Positions 7,178 to 13,061 of a stretch of DNA of 32,889 bases are shown one piece after another. The stretch spans positions 1 through 32,889 of IMG/VR virus record IMGVR_UViG_3300020442_000250. One strand, given 5' to 3'. Under the pieces are notes generated by a model that was not told the origin of the DNA, made no database searches, and saw only the letters and a program-made list of their open reading frames with translations. The position numbers were made by a program, and so were the translations under genes. This DNA is from a virus. Within the stretch, counting starts at the first letter, position 1, and the number at the start of each line of letters is the position of its first letter.

Positions 7178-7413
7178 CCTCTAAACCCCCAATGATAAAC
7201 GTCTGCTTGCAATTCACTCAAAGCATTCCACGCTGCATAAGCTGCAAGGCCTTTGTCTGTTGAGCATTGGGCGGTGCCTGTTCCTCTATCCAATGGCTTT
7301 CCCTCCGCTGCCTCAAACTCTTTTGCGTACCCATTCATGCGCTGGCCTATATGACCATACACACTAGCTTTACTGAAACGCTGCTCGATATAATTAAGTT
7401 TTGATGTTGTCAT
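7174..7413 (-). CDS. hypothetical protein, 79 aa
   Basis: The soluble, helix-rich product begins MTTSKLNYIEQRFSKA and ends ELQADVYHWGFRG. It has one Cys, no membrane segment and no motif I recognise. It overlaps the upstream gene by 20 bases and the downstream gene by 4, so it is part of the recombinase-to-RecT operon. Confidence 0.6.
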   Translation of the reverse strand: MTTSKLNYIEQRFSKASVYGHIGQRMNGYAKEFEAAEGKPLDRGTGTAQCSTDKGLAAYAAWNALSELQADVYHWGFRG

Positions 7414-7570
7414 TTGAACAAGCCTCCTGTTCTTCTAAGTAGTAAGTGTGCGCTGGGTTCTCTCGCTGTTCCTTGTCCATGAATGCCAGCGCATCATTCA
7501 CGGAGTTAAATGTTTTGACTACCTGTTCCTGGTAAGAGTAACCATTCATGCAGATAACTTTGTAAATCAT
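7394..7570 (-). CDS. hypothetical protein, 58 aa
   Basis: The ATG at 7570 overlaps the recombinase stop (ATGA), which supports this start over a longer frame that would run into the recombinase gene. The peptide MIYKVICMNGYSYQE... has alternating strand-helix character and looks like a small alpha/beta domain. No function can be assigned. Confidence 0.6.
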   Translation of the reverse strand: MIYKVICMNGYSYQEQVVKTFNSVNDALAFMDKEQRENPAHTYYLEEQEACSNDNIKT

Positions 7571-8259
7571 GCGGCCCTCTTCAGGATGTTGCTGACAGTA
7601 GAGGCATACCAATCACCGCCCCTGGCTGTGGTGTAACCTTCATCATTAAGATAGGCAGCTACCTCTTTCATAGATTTGCCCTGGCCCAGCTGGTCTTTGA
7701 TTACAGGAACAATCTTGCTGGCGAACTTGTCTGCCCTCGCCCTGATTGTAGCGTTGCCTGCATCAGATGCAGCTTGGTTAGGATTACCCAGGCTATAAAC
7801 TTTCTTGCCTGCCCTGGATATGAAAAAGCCTTGCGCTTCTATCTCAGCCTTCTGCCTGTCATGGGCTGCTTTGGTACGCTGGCTTATCTTGATACGTTCC
7901 ATCTGCTGAATAGTAAAATGAATGCCAGCTGTCTCTGGCTCTAGGTTAGGCTGGTCTAGTGCAATCATCTGCACCTGACCTGACATGACATGGTCACGAT
8001 ACCAGGTAGATATCTCCGCAAGGTCACGCCCAAACCTGGACAGGTTAGCTGCAACGATAGGAACACCTAGCTTCTTTGCCAGCCTGGTAGCTTTGATAAA
8101 CTCAGGACGTTCTGCGTTAGGTGTTTTACCTGATACACCCTTCTCTACGAACCAGTGAATATCAGCATCAGGGAATGCCTGTTCTATCTGGTGTTTCTGG
8201 TTGTCTTCACATTGCTCTGTTGTAGACACTCGCAATATTGAAACGATAACTTTATGCAT
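7567..8259 (-). CDS. small serine recombinase (resolvase/invertase type), 230 aa
   Basis: The N-terminal catalytic domain shows SILRVSTTEQ with nucleophile Ser12, ANLSRFGRDLAE with the active-site arginines Arg75 and Arg78, and the MERIKISQRTKAA helix (Glu121, Arg128). The C-terminus (about 196-228, KSMKEVAAYLNDEGYTTARG) is a helix-turn-helix DNA-binding domain. At 230 residues it is far shorter than large serine integrases. It could integrate the phage, resolve dimers of a plasmid-like prophage, or invert DNA. It is the only site-specific recombinase in the window. It is first in its operon, with AAGGAGGATACAAA before the ATG and its own promoter with a palindromic operator upstream. Confidence 0.92.
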   Translation of the reverse strand: MHKVIVSILRVSTTEQCEDNQKHQIEQAFPDADIHWFVEKGVSGKTPNAERPEFIKATRLAKKLGVPIVAANLSRFGRDLAEISTWYRDHVMSGQVQMIALDQPNLEPETAGIHFTIQQMERIKISQRTKAAHDRQKAEIEAQGFFISRAGKKVYSLGNPNQAASDAGNATIRARADKFASKIVPVIKDQLGQGKSMKEVAAYLNDEGYTTARGGDWYASTVSNILKRAA

Positions 8260-8292
8260 TTTGTATCCTCCTTGTTCTGTTCTTTATCTCTG

Positions 8293-8320
8293 AGTATACG
8301 CATTTATGGATAGCTTGCAA
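8293..8320 (-). promoter_or_regulatory. promoter for recombinase/exo/recT operon
   Basis: On the minus strand a -35-like TTGCAA (8315-8320) is separated by 16 bases from a -10-like TATACT (8293-8298). The promoter lies 34 bases upstream of the recombinase ATG and downstream of a terminator for the preceding operon. A sequence GAACAGAACA lies between the -10 box and the ribosome site and recurs in the leader of the other leftward operon. Confidence 0.55.
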
Positions 8321-8325
8321 GCTAT
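8310..8325. promoter_or_regulatory. perfect 16-bp palindromic operator
   Basis: ATAGCTTGCAAGCTAT is identical to its reverse complement and covers the -35 element of the recombinase-operon promoter. The half-site CAAGCTAT recurs at 10275-10282 in the divergent control region, next to an imperfect partner (ATATATTG, 10266-10273). A dimeric repressor, either the ribbon-helix-helix protein or the LexA-like protein of this phage, is the natural candidate ligand. Confidence 0.6.
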
Positions 8326-8363
8326 AAATTAATTTGTTCTGTGTGGATACTGGGGAGACTGGG

Positions 8364-8397
8364 TAAAACAAAAGGGCCAGGCTCGAAAGCCTGACCC
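8364..8397 (-). terminator. rho-independent terminator of the ArdC operon
   Basis: Bases 8374-8397 form a hairpin with ten potential pairs (one mismatch) around a tetraloop. Read on the minus strand the loop is TTCG and the stem is followed by TTTTGTTTT (8365-8373). It ends transcription coming from the operon that stops at 8454, before the recombinase promoter. Confidence 0.82.
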
Positions 8398-8453
8398 AGG
8401 TGCTGCGGCAGGGAGGATTACAGAACATAAGAACCACCGCAACAACACTATAA

Positions 8454-8684
8454 CTAATATAATTTTTTTGCGCCAGCATCTTCATTATCCTGGTAGCCCT
8501 GATTGTATGCGGCTATCTCTTCAGCTGTCATGTTCTCAGCTTCTACCCTTGCAGACTGCTGTGTTTTGCCAACGTAGTAATGTGGCCTGGGCTGTCTGTG
8601 ATAGTAGCTATCTGCTGCCCCTCTGTCGTATGGGCCACCGTGTCTAGTGTCGTACATAAGAATGCCTGGGTATGGTGCTTCCAT
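8454..8684 (-). CDS. conserved small phage protein, 76 aa
   Basis: The ATG at 8684 is preceded by AGGAGGGCAAGACA, so it is chosen over a longer frame that overlaps the upstream gene. The product contains GGPYDRGAADSYYHR, PHYY and an EEIAAYNQGY segment, a pattern I recognise from short uncharacterised proteins in many tailed phages. It is acidic and soluble. It is the last gene before the 8364-8397 terminator. No biochemical role is known to me. Confidence 0.75.
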   Translation of the reverse strand: MEAPYPGILMYDTRHGGPYDRGAADSYYHRQPRPHYYVGKTQQSARVEAENMTAEEIAAYNQGYQDNEDAGAKKLY

Positions 8685-8706
8685 TGTCTTGCCCTCCTGT
8701 CTAGCC

Positions 8707-9141
8707 TTACGCCTGCTTTGAGTAAATCCAGTAACCATACACACAACGTGTGCCATCTCTGCTGCAATCGTGTGTGTCATGCAGCACACCATCTATCACA
8801 GCACACATATGCCTGCTGACATTGCAGACTAGTCTGCCAGCTGGCAATTCATCTGCCTTTAAATGAACCTTGCATCCAGAACCTATCTGCATGGTAGGCA
8901 CCCAGATAAACCCAAGGCTTACCATGTAATCCTTAAACCATTTGCGTGTGGTGTGGATGCCGTTACGAGCAGACCGTTTACGATTGCCCTTACGTTCTTT
9001 GGCGTTACCTTCTGCCAGGGTTTGGTAAACCTCAGCGTAATCTAGGCCAGCTGCTATTGATATGGCACGGCAAACACAATCGCCTGCGCTACCTTTGTAT
9101 CCAGCTGCTTCCCTGCCGCCATCATTAAATTTATATTCCAT
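8707..9141 (-). CDS. papain-like/C39-like cysteine hydrolase-like protein, 144 aa
   Basis: Two ATGs (9147 and 9141) follow the ribosome site AGGAGG; the second has the better spacing (8 bases) and is chosen. The N-terminus NDGGREAAGYKGSAGDCVCR, then AISIAAG, matches a phage family with a conserved GDC cysteine at the start of a helix. The later SRHMCAVIDGVLHDT supplies His and Asp in the order Cys...His...Asp expected of papain-like peptidases. Catalysis is inferred and not certain. Its place directly after ardC suggests an early host-interaction role such as processing a host protein. Confidence 0.7.
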   Translation of the reverse strand: MEYKFNDGGREAAGYKGSAGDCVCRAISIAAGLDYAEVYQTLAEGNAKERKGNRKRSARNGIHTTRKWFKDYMVSLGFIWVPTMQIGSGCKVHLKADELPAGRLVCNVSRHMCAVIDGVLHDTHDCSRDGTRCVYGYWIYSKQA

Positions 9142-9169
9142 TGTCATATCCTCCTGGGTGGACAGCTGC

Positions 9170-10090
9170 CTAAGCAGCTGCCTCCTCCTGTTGTGGCTGC
9201 TTGTTGTAAAGAAACTCAACAGCCTTGTTAGCCTGGGTGAATGCAGTGAACACTGCCTTAGGATTGTCTTTGATAGCCTTCATCCAGCTATTAAGATACT
9301 GAGCATGGTCAGCCCTTGGCTCAGGTGATACACCCAACAACACTGACAGTGTCGCTGCGCCAGTCTCAGCTACCAACTCTTCAAAGGCATAGTCAGCATC
9401 ACCAAACATCTTGCCCTTGGTTCTGTCGATGCGGCCCTTGCCACCAGTCCAGTGTACCAACTCATGCAACAGTGTAGAGTAGTATGCTTCTTCAGCAGTG
9501 CTAGTCTCAGTGCCTACAAAGTCTGCCTTGTTTGGCATTTGGATGTAGTCACCAGCTGGACGGTAGTAAGCCTGACCGCCACCGTGTCTGACATCTGCGC
9601 CAGTGTTGGCAACAAACTGCTCGACTTGGTCAGCGTGAAACTCAGGGTCAGCTGATACTACAGGCTGGGCATTATCTTCCAGGCCAGTAATCTGGTCACG
9701 GTTCCAGACGCTGTAAGTCTTCAGCATAAAGATTTGCTTTTTGATTACCTCGCCCTTGTCATTCTTCAGCACGTTGCCATCAACGCCCTTGGCATCAACG
9801 TCAATCTTCTTCCAGAAGAATACTGTTGTTGCACCCTTTGGTACTACACCACCAGCTGCTGTCCATTGCTTGTATGTACCCCAGACATTGCTGCTGTAAC
9901 CTTTTTCCAAGGCTTCCATTCCCAACAGGAATGTATTGATACCCTGATATGTTTTCTTACTAACAACATTCATTGGCAAACCATCAGCAACTTTGCTTGC
10001 CCATGGCTTGGCCCAATCGGTGCCGTGCTTTTCCATCAGTGCAACAATCTTGTCTGCTACGGCCTGGATTTTTTCTGCTTGTTTTGTCAT
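9170..10090 (-). CDS. ardC: ArdC-like antirestriction protein with zincin-like metallopeptidase domain, 306 aa
   Basis: The N-terminal domain (about 1-130) matches the ArdC ssDNA-binding module, with NVVSKKTYQGINTFLL (41-56) and the VVPKGATTVFFWKK segment (82-95). The C-terminal domain is a polyvalent-protein-type metallopeptidase with LLHELVHWTGG (HExxH-type zinc site, 209-213) and FEELVAE (236-242) as the likely third ligand. ArdC proteins protect incoming DNA from host restriction. A GGGAGGA site lies 6 bases before the ATG. The gene is second in the leftward operon controlled from the divergent region, 11 bases after a membrane peptide gene. Confidence 0.9.
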   Translation of the reverse strand: MTKQAEKIQAVADKIVALMEKHGTDWAKPWASKVADGLPMNVVSKKTYQGINTFLLGMEALEKGYSSNVWGTYKQWTAAGGVVPKGATTVFFWKKIDVDAKGVDGNVLKNDKGEVIKKQIFMLKTYSVWNRDQITGLEDNAQPVVSADPEFHADQVEQFVANTGADVRHGGGQAYYRPAGDYIQMPNKADFVGTETSTAEEAYYSTLLHELVHWTGGKGRIDRTKGKMFGDADYAFEELVAETGAATLSVLLGVSPEPRADHAQYLNSWMKAIKDNPKAVFTAFTQANKAVEFLYNKQPQQEEAAA

Positions 10091-10101
10091 TTTTTTCCTC
10101 C

Positions 10102-10212
10102 CTATTTAAAGTTACGTTTGATTTCATTCACGCAGTCCATAACGAATATGCACCAGCCAGTGATGCCTACGATGCCGCCTGCGAGAAGAATTAAAAAGAT
10201 TGTATCAGCCAT
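10102..10212 (-). CDS. 36-aa single-segment membrane peptide
   Basis: A minus-strand ATG at 10212 opens a 36-codon frame ending at TAG (10102-10104). The peptide MADTIFLILLAGGIVGITGW... has one hydrophobic segment (about residues 4-25) and a short charged C-terminus. An AGGAT sequence lies upstream. It is the first gene of the ArdC operon, directly below the SOS-box/promoter region, so it would be expressed first. It is too short for routine gene calling. A role in superinfection exclusion or membrane signalling is possible but unsupported. Confidence 0.6.
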   Translation of the reverse strand: MADTIFLILLAGGIVGITGWCIFVMDCVNEIKRNFK

Positions 10213-10224
10213 TTGTTTTATCCT

Positions 10225-10239
10225 GTTCTGTTCATGTTC
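10225..10239. promoter_or_regulatory. LexA (SOS) box, alphaproteobacterial type
   Basis: The sequence GTTC-TGTTCAT-GTTC exactly matches the GTTC-N7-GTTC consensus bound by LexA in Alphaproteobacteria. It lies in the intergenic region, just downstream of the leftward -10 box and 12 bases upstream of the ATG at 10212. LexA bound there would block the leftward operon until DNA damage. One such match is expected by chance in a genome this size, but its location in the main control region makes it notable. Confidence 0.6.
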
Positions 10240-10243
10240 TGTA

Positions 10244-10272
10244 TTGTTAAGTTAATATCTATCAGATATATT
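10244..10272 (+). promoter_or_regulatory. rightward promoter of the replication/morphogenesis block
   Basis: A -35-like TTGTTA (10244-10249), a 17-base spacer and a -10-like TATATT (10267-10272) precede the ribbon-helix-helix gene at 10316 by 43 bases. The dyad 10255-10269 covers the spacer and the -10 box, so this promoter can be occluded by the same protein as the leftward one. Confidence 0.55.
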
Positions 10273-10277
10273 GTCAA
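10249..10277 (-). promoter_or_regulatory. leftward promoter of the ArdC operon
   Basis: On the minus strand a consensus -35 TTGACA (10272-10277) is followed after 17 bases by a weak -10 TAACTT (10249-10254). The weak -10 with a perfect -35 is typical of a regulated promoter. It overlaps the rightward promoter almost completely, so the two are likely mutually exclusive. Confidence 0.5.
10255..10269. promoter_or_regulatory. dyad operator between divergent promoters
   Basis: ATATCT-ATC-AGATAT is a perfect 6+6 inverted repeat with a 3-base spacer. It sits in the spacer of both divergent promoters, the classic position for a repressor site. The adjacent ribbon-helix-helix gene (10316) is the most likely source of the binding protein. 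Confidence 0.55.
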
Positions 10278-10315
10278 GCTATCTAGTAAATATTTTTTTG
10301 ATAGGAGATAAATGC

Positions 10316-10492
10316 ATGGAAAAACAACAGGATAATGCTGAGGAAAAACAGCTAGACCTGGTTCCGATGTATGTAAAAGTTTCGCCTGAGGTAAAGCAGC
10401 TGGTGCAGAACAAAGCTAGGCTGGAGAGGCGCAGCCTTGCCAGCATGGTGGAGATATTACTGCGTGAAAGCTGCGAGGCTAAACGTGCGTAG
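10316..10492 (+). CDS. ribbon-helix-helix (CopG/Arc-like) regulator, 58 aa
   Basis: The ATG at 10316 follows TAGGAGATAAATGC and is preferred over an in-frame TTG at 10271 that would lie inside the promoter. The product has a short polar lead, a beta-strand VPMYVKVSPEVKQLV, and two helices with KARLERRSLASMVEILLRE, the fold and spacing of CopG/Arc-type repressors. It is the first gene of the rightward block, immediately beside the dyad operators, and probably autoregulates. It overlaps the next gene's GTG start. Confidence 0.8.
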   Translation: MEKQQDNAEEKQLDLVPMYVKVSPEVKQLVQNKARLERRSLASMVEILLRESCEAKRA

Positions 10493-10901
10493 GCCCAGCA
10501 AGTACGGCAACAAAAGATATCAGCTGGACGGCATCAGCTTTATGAGCAAGGCTGAGGCTGCATACTACTGGTTCTATTTAAAGCAGCGACATGAGGCTGG
10601 CGAGATAACTCACCTGGAGTTCCAGCCCAGGATACGCTGCGAGATTGAGGGGGAAAAGATATGCGACTACATAGCAGACTTTGCATACTTCGACAGGCAA
10701 GAAGAAGGCAGACATGGGCAGCACGGTTGCCATGTCATCATAGAGGTGAAGGGATACAAGACAGACGTATACAAGCTGAAGATGAAGCTAGTTCATGCGC
10801 TGCACCGTGCGTCCAAGATTATAGTAATACCAGCCAGCAGTCTGAGAAAAGAGATAGCCCAGCTGCCACCGCAGGAAGGCAAGCCAGGTGAAGAAGACTA
10901 A
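10485..10901 (+). CDS. DUF1064-type PD-(D/E)XK nuclease, 138 aa
   Basis: A GTG at 10485, after GCGAGGCTAAAC, starts right before the conserved RRPSKYGNKRYQLDGISFM. This matches DUF1064. The nuclease core is visible as SKAEAAYYW (Glu24), CDYIADFAYF (Asp65) and VIIEVKGY (Glu87-x-Lys89), followed by the K-x-K-x-K helix. Such proteins occur in phage replication/recombination modules and are likely structure-specific endonucleases acting on recombination intermediates. It overlaps the upstream gene by 8 bases and the downstream one by 14. Confidence 0.85.
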   Translation: MRRPSKYGNKRYQLDGISFMSKAEAAYYWFYLKQRHEAGEITHLEFQPRIRCEIEGEKICDYIADFAYFDRQEEGRHGQHGCHVIIEVKGYKTDVYKLKMKLVHALHRASKIIVIPASSLRKEIAQLPPQEGKPGEED

Positions 10902-11850
10902 ACTTACACCAGACCCAGTGCGTGACCCTCCAGTAAAGTCTGGGGGCAGTTACCAGTGTCCTGGGCCACACATGATTATGCCAGCCAGGGCATATGGTGA
11001 TGATAGATTTAATCAGTATCCAATGACGTTTAGGGCATTCGCTATTTGTTGCAGCCATGCCAACAGCTGGACAGGCGTATTCTTCCCTAACCAGCTTTAC
11101 ATAGCCAATGTATTACAGTGCAGCCAGCAGGCAGTGTCGCAGCATATGCGTAAACTACTAGACTATGGATACATTGAGAAGCTACGCAATGCAGATGTAA
11201 GGCGCAGCTATGGTAAACGTGGCGCACTGTGGCGTGTCATCTATGACCCAACAAAGACACTAGATGATTGTATTGCTGGACAGCCAGCACAAGACCGTGA
11301 TCCTGAGATAGAGGCAGAAATAGCCAAGCATACTATGAATGTCGCAAAGACTGGGGCCAGGGAGAAAAGCATAAAGGCTGTGGATAAAGAACAAGTAAAC
11401 AAGACACAGCTTGTACAAGGTGCAGCTAGTAATACTGTCAATGGTCATGCAGTTAACAAGCCTGACCTTGTACTAGATAACAAGGCCCAGCTAGTAAATA
11501 ACTCTATTAAATTAACTAATATAAATACTATAGGGGAAATTAAAGAAATAGATTGTAGGAAGCTGTGCAACGGTTATGGCGAGATACTGCAAGGTAAGTA
11601 TGGCAAGCCATGGAGTTATGACATGAGACAGATGCAGATAGCCAAAGAGTTACTGCAAGCTGGCTATACCCTGGAGACATTCCTAGCAGATGCAGCTGGT
11701 GTAATAGAATGGAAGCATAACAAGAACCAGCAACCACCATACAGCTTGCAATACTTCATGAGTAGAAAGGTATCACAAGAGAAAGCTAAGACTGGTAAAG
11801 ATGTAAACGATATCATCAAACAGATGAGCAACAAGATGAGATTACGATGA
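10888..11850 (+). CDS. winged-helix replication-type protein (phage O-like), 320 aa
   Basis: The start is GTG at 10888 with AGGAAGG upstream. Residues about 45-115 form a winged helix-turn-helix: QLYIANVLQCSQQAVSQHMR followed by KLLDYGYIEKL, typical of phage replication proteins and plasmid initiators. A polar, low-complexity linker (about 130-210) leads to a C-terminal helical domain, a layout seen in O-like or DnaD-like helicase loaders. With no helicase or polymerase in the genome, it probably recruits the host replisome. A purely regulatory role is the alternative. Confidence 0.68.
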   Translation: MKKTKLTPDPVRDPPVKSGGSYQCPGPHMIMPARAYGDDRFNQYPMTFRAFAICCSHANSWTGVFFPNQLYIANVLQCSQQAVSQHMRKLLDYGYIEKLRNADVRRSYGKRGALWRVIYDPTKTLDDCIAGQPAQDRDPEIEAEIAKHTMNVAKTGAREKSIKAVDKEQVNKTQLVQGAASNTVNGHAVNKPDLVLDNKAQLVNNSIKLTNINTIGEIKEIDCRKLCNGYGEILQGKYGKPWSYDMRQMQIAKELLQAGYTLETFLADAAGVIEWKHNKNQQPPYSLQYFMSRKVSQEKAKTGKDVNDIIKQMSNKMRLR

Positions 11851-12074
11851 TACAAATCCCAAAGGAACCATCAGGTTTTGTAAACTCCCAGAGAATGGCA
11901 TGGGGGGTATCACAAAAACACTGCATTGAAATGGCGCAGAATGCAGGTGTAGCAACGGTTTGCGCCACAAAATCGACCCCATCCTCCCCCCACCCTGCCC
12001 TATACGTTAGGGGGTTTCACAAAAATATTTTGGGGTTTTCGTTAAAAAGGAAGGCACACTATGAATGTAGATAA
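11847..12074 (+). CDS. doubtful 75-aa ORF coupled to the replication-type gene
   Basis: The ATG overlaps the previous stop (ATGA), which argues for translation. However, the frame runs through a C-run/G-run island and its second half (ATKSTPSSPHPALYVRG) has no coding character, and it overlaps the next gene by 14 bases. Either it is a real short protein whose C-terminal part has been compromised by DNA signals, or only a leader peptide. No function is assigned. Confidence 0.3.
   Translation: MIQIPKEPSGFVNSQRMAWGVSQKHCIEMAQNAGVATVCATKSTPSSPHPALYVRGFHKNILGFSLKRKAHYECR
11903..12031. other. G-quadruplex/direct-repeat island
   Basis: The stretch holds a 16-base direct repeat GGGGGT(A/T)TCACAAAAA at 11903-11918 and 12010-12025 (one mismatch). 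Four C-runs at 11977-11980, 11986-11991, 11993-11995 and 11998-12000 make a G-quadruplex motif on the minus strand. A small hairpin CCCTA-TACGT-TAGGG lies at 11998-12012, and an AT palindrome AAAATATTTT follows. It lies between the replication-type gene and the pre-terminase genes, a plausible place for an origin or packaging-initiation site. Confidence 0.5.
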
Positions 12075-12291
12075 AATGTTTGATGTTGTTCAGCCAAAAG
12101 AGACTGACAAGATTGGAGATGATGGCAAGCCAGTAACACGCTGGCAGAACCTGGGTATTGCTTTTGAGAAGGAAGGCAAGATAACTGGGATAAAACTTGA
12201 GGCGTTACCATTACCTGATAAGAACGGTGAGGTATGGATACGTTTGTTTGAGAAAAAGAAGAAGGATGATGGAGGTAGTCAACCATGGTAA
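12061..12291 (+). CDS. hypothetical protein, 76 aa
   Basis: A ribosome site AAAGGAAGGCACACT precedes the ATG. The product contains TRWQNLGIAFEKEGKITGI, then KLEALPLPDKNGEVWIRLFE, suggesting a small all-beta domain, and ends in a Lys/Asp-rich tail. Similar small proteins sit in phage and plasmid early modules, but I cannot assign a family. An OB-fold-like single-strand binder is one possibility, unproven. It overlaps the next gene by 7 bases. Confidence 0.72.
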   Translation: MNVDKMFDVVQPKETDKIGDDGKPVTRWQNLGIAFEKEGKITGIKLEALPLPDKNGEVWIRLFEKKKKDDGGSQPW

Positions 12292-12542
12292 TCAAGACTG
12301 TAAAGAAGCTATGGCAGGGCAAGTATGTCTCTGTCAGAGACTATGAGGTTGAGAAGGCTATAAGGAAGGGCGGCATGAGGATTAAGCACGGCAAAGACCT
12401 GATGCAGCTAACTGTTGCGGAATTGCAACAACTGAAGCCAACAGGCAATCCCATGCAATCTAAATTTGGAGGCACCTATCAGCTGGTGGATATTACGTTT
12501 AAGCCGCTGACAGAGCATCCTGACCAGGGGAGATTGATATAA
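12285..12542 (+). CDS. hypothetical basic protein, 85 aa
   Basis: GGAGGTAGTCAACC precedes the ATG at 12285. The product is basic and begins with KLWQGKYVSVRDYEVEKAIR. No cysteine, membrane segment or recognisable motif is present. It directly precedes the small terminase gene (TAATG overlap), so a DNA-packaging accessory role is possible. Confidence 0.7.
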   Translation: MVIKTVKKLWQGKYVSVRDYEVEKAIRKGGMRIKHGKDLMQLTVAELQQLKPTGNPMQSKFGGTYQLVDITFKPLTEHPDQGRLI

Positions 12543-12955
12543 TGGGAAAGAGGGTGGTGCCGCCTGTAGGTAGGTTTGGTGGCGTAGGTGAGATAAGGAA
12601 ACGTCTGCGTGGCTCCCAAATCATCTATGATAATCGTGACGGCCTAGCAACAGAGATGCTGGGCATAGCGAAGGCAAAGGTAACTGATATCTTTGATTGG
12701 AATGGTAAGAAGCTAGAACTGAAGGATGCTAAGGATATTCCTGACCATGCTCTAGCTGCCATCAAGAAGATTAAGATTACCCCCACCCAGTCTGGTGAAG
12801 ATGTCATTGAGGTAGAACTATTGGATAAGGTGAGGGTGTTCCAGCTGCTGGCTAAGTCGGCTGGCCTGCTGGACACTGAGAAGGATGGAGACAAGCCTGC
12901 CGTTGTAGATATCCAGATGGTGATGCCTGAGGAGGATACAGATGAAGAAAAATAA
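12542..12955 (+). CDS. terS: terminase small subunit, 137 aa
   Basis: The product has a basic N-terminus, a central region about DWNGKKLELKDAKDIPDHAL, a lysine-rich stretch (AAIKKIKITP), and the typical terminase-small pattern VELLDKVRVFQLLAKSAGLL near the C-terminus, followed by an acidic tail. Size, order and position just before the large subunit support the call. It recognises the packaging site on phage DNA and presents it to the large subunit. Its 3' end overlaps a 39-codon membrane peptide gene. Confidence 0.82.
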   Translation: MGKRVVPPVGRFGGVGEIRKRLRGSQIIYDNRDGLATEMLGIAKAKVTDIFDWNGKKLELKDAKDIPDHALAAIKKIKITPTQSGEDVIEVELLDKVRVFQLLAKSAGLLDTEKDGDKPAVVDIQMVMPEEDTDEEK

Positions 12956-13061
12956 ATATGAATATTTGTTGTGGAACGTCTACCACACAATCCTGGCGAT
13001 TTTGTTAGCTGGGCTTTTGATAATCGAATTATTGGAGTTTATGGGATATGGAGCAAGATAG
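12942..13061 (+). CDS. 39-aa membrane peptide between terminase genes
   Basis: An ATG at 12942, preceded by GGAGGATACAG (well placed), opens a 39-codon frame ending at TAG 13059-13061. The peptide starts MKKNKYEYLLWN and has one hydrophobic segment (HTILAILLAGLLIIELLEFM, about residues 15-34). It overlaps terS by 14 bases and terL by 14 bases, filling the otherwise empty gap. Good ribosome site and exact fit argue that it is real. Function unknown; membrane peptides at this position are not part of the known packaging machine. Confidence 0.65.
   Translation: MKKNKYEYLLWNVYHTILAILLAGLLIIELLEFMGYGAR

Noticed and set aside
7457-7471. Second perfect GTTC-N7-GTTC match
   Set aside because: It lies inside a small coding sequence (7394-7570) with no promoter nearby; about one chance match is expected in a genome of this size.
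8252-8485. 77-codon minus-strand frame across the gap before the recombinase
   Set aside because: It runs through the terminator hairpin, promoter and palindrome and has no coding character.
9734-10255. 173-codon plus-strand frame opposite ardC
   Set aside because: It is a Cys/Phe-rich shadow of the well-supported ArdC gene on the other strand and overlaps the control region.
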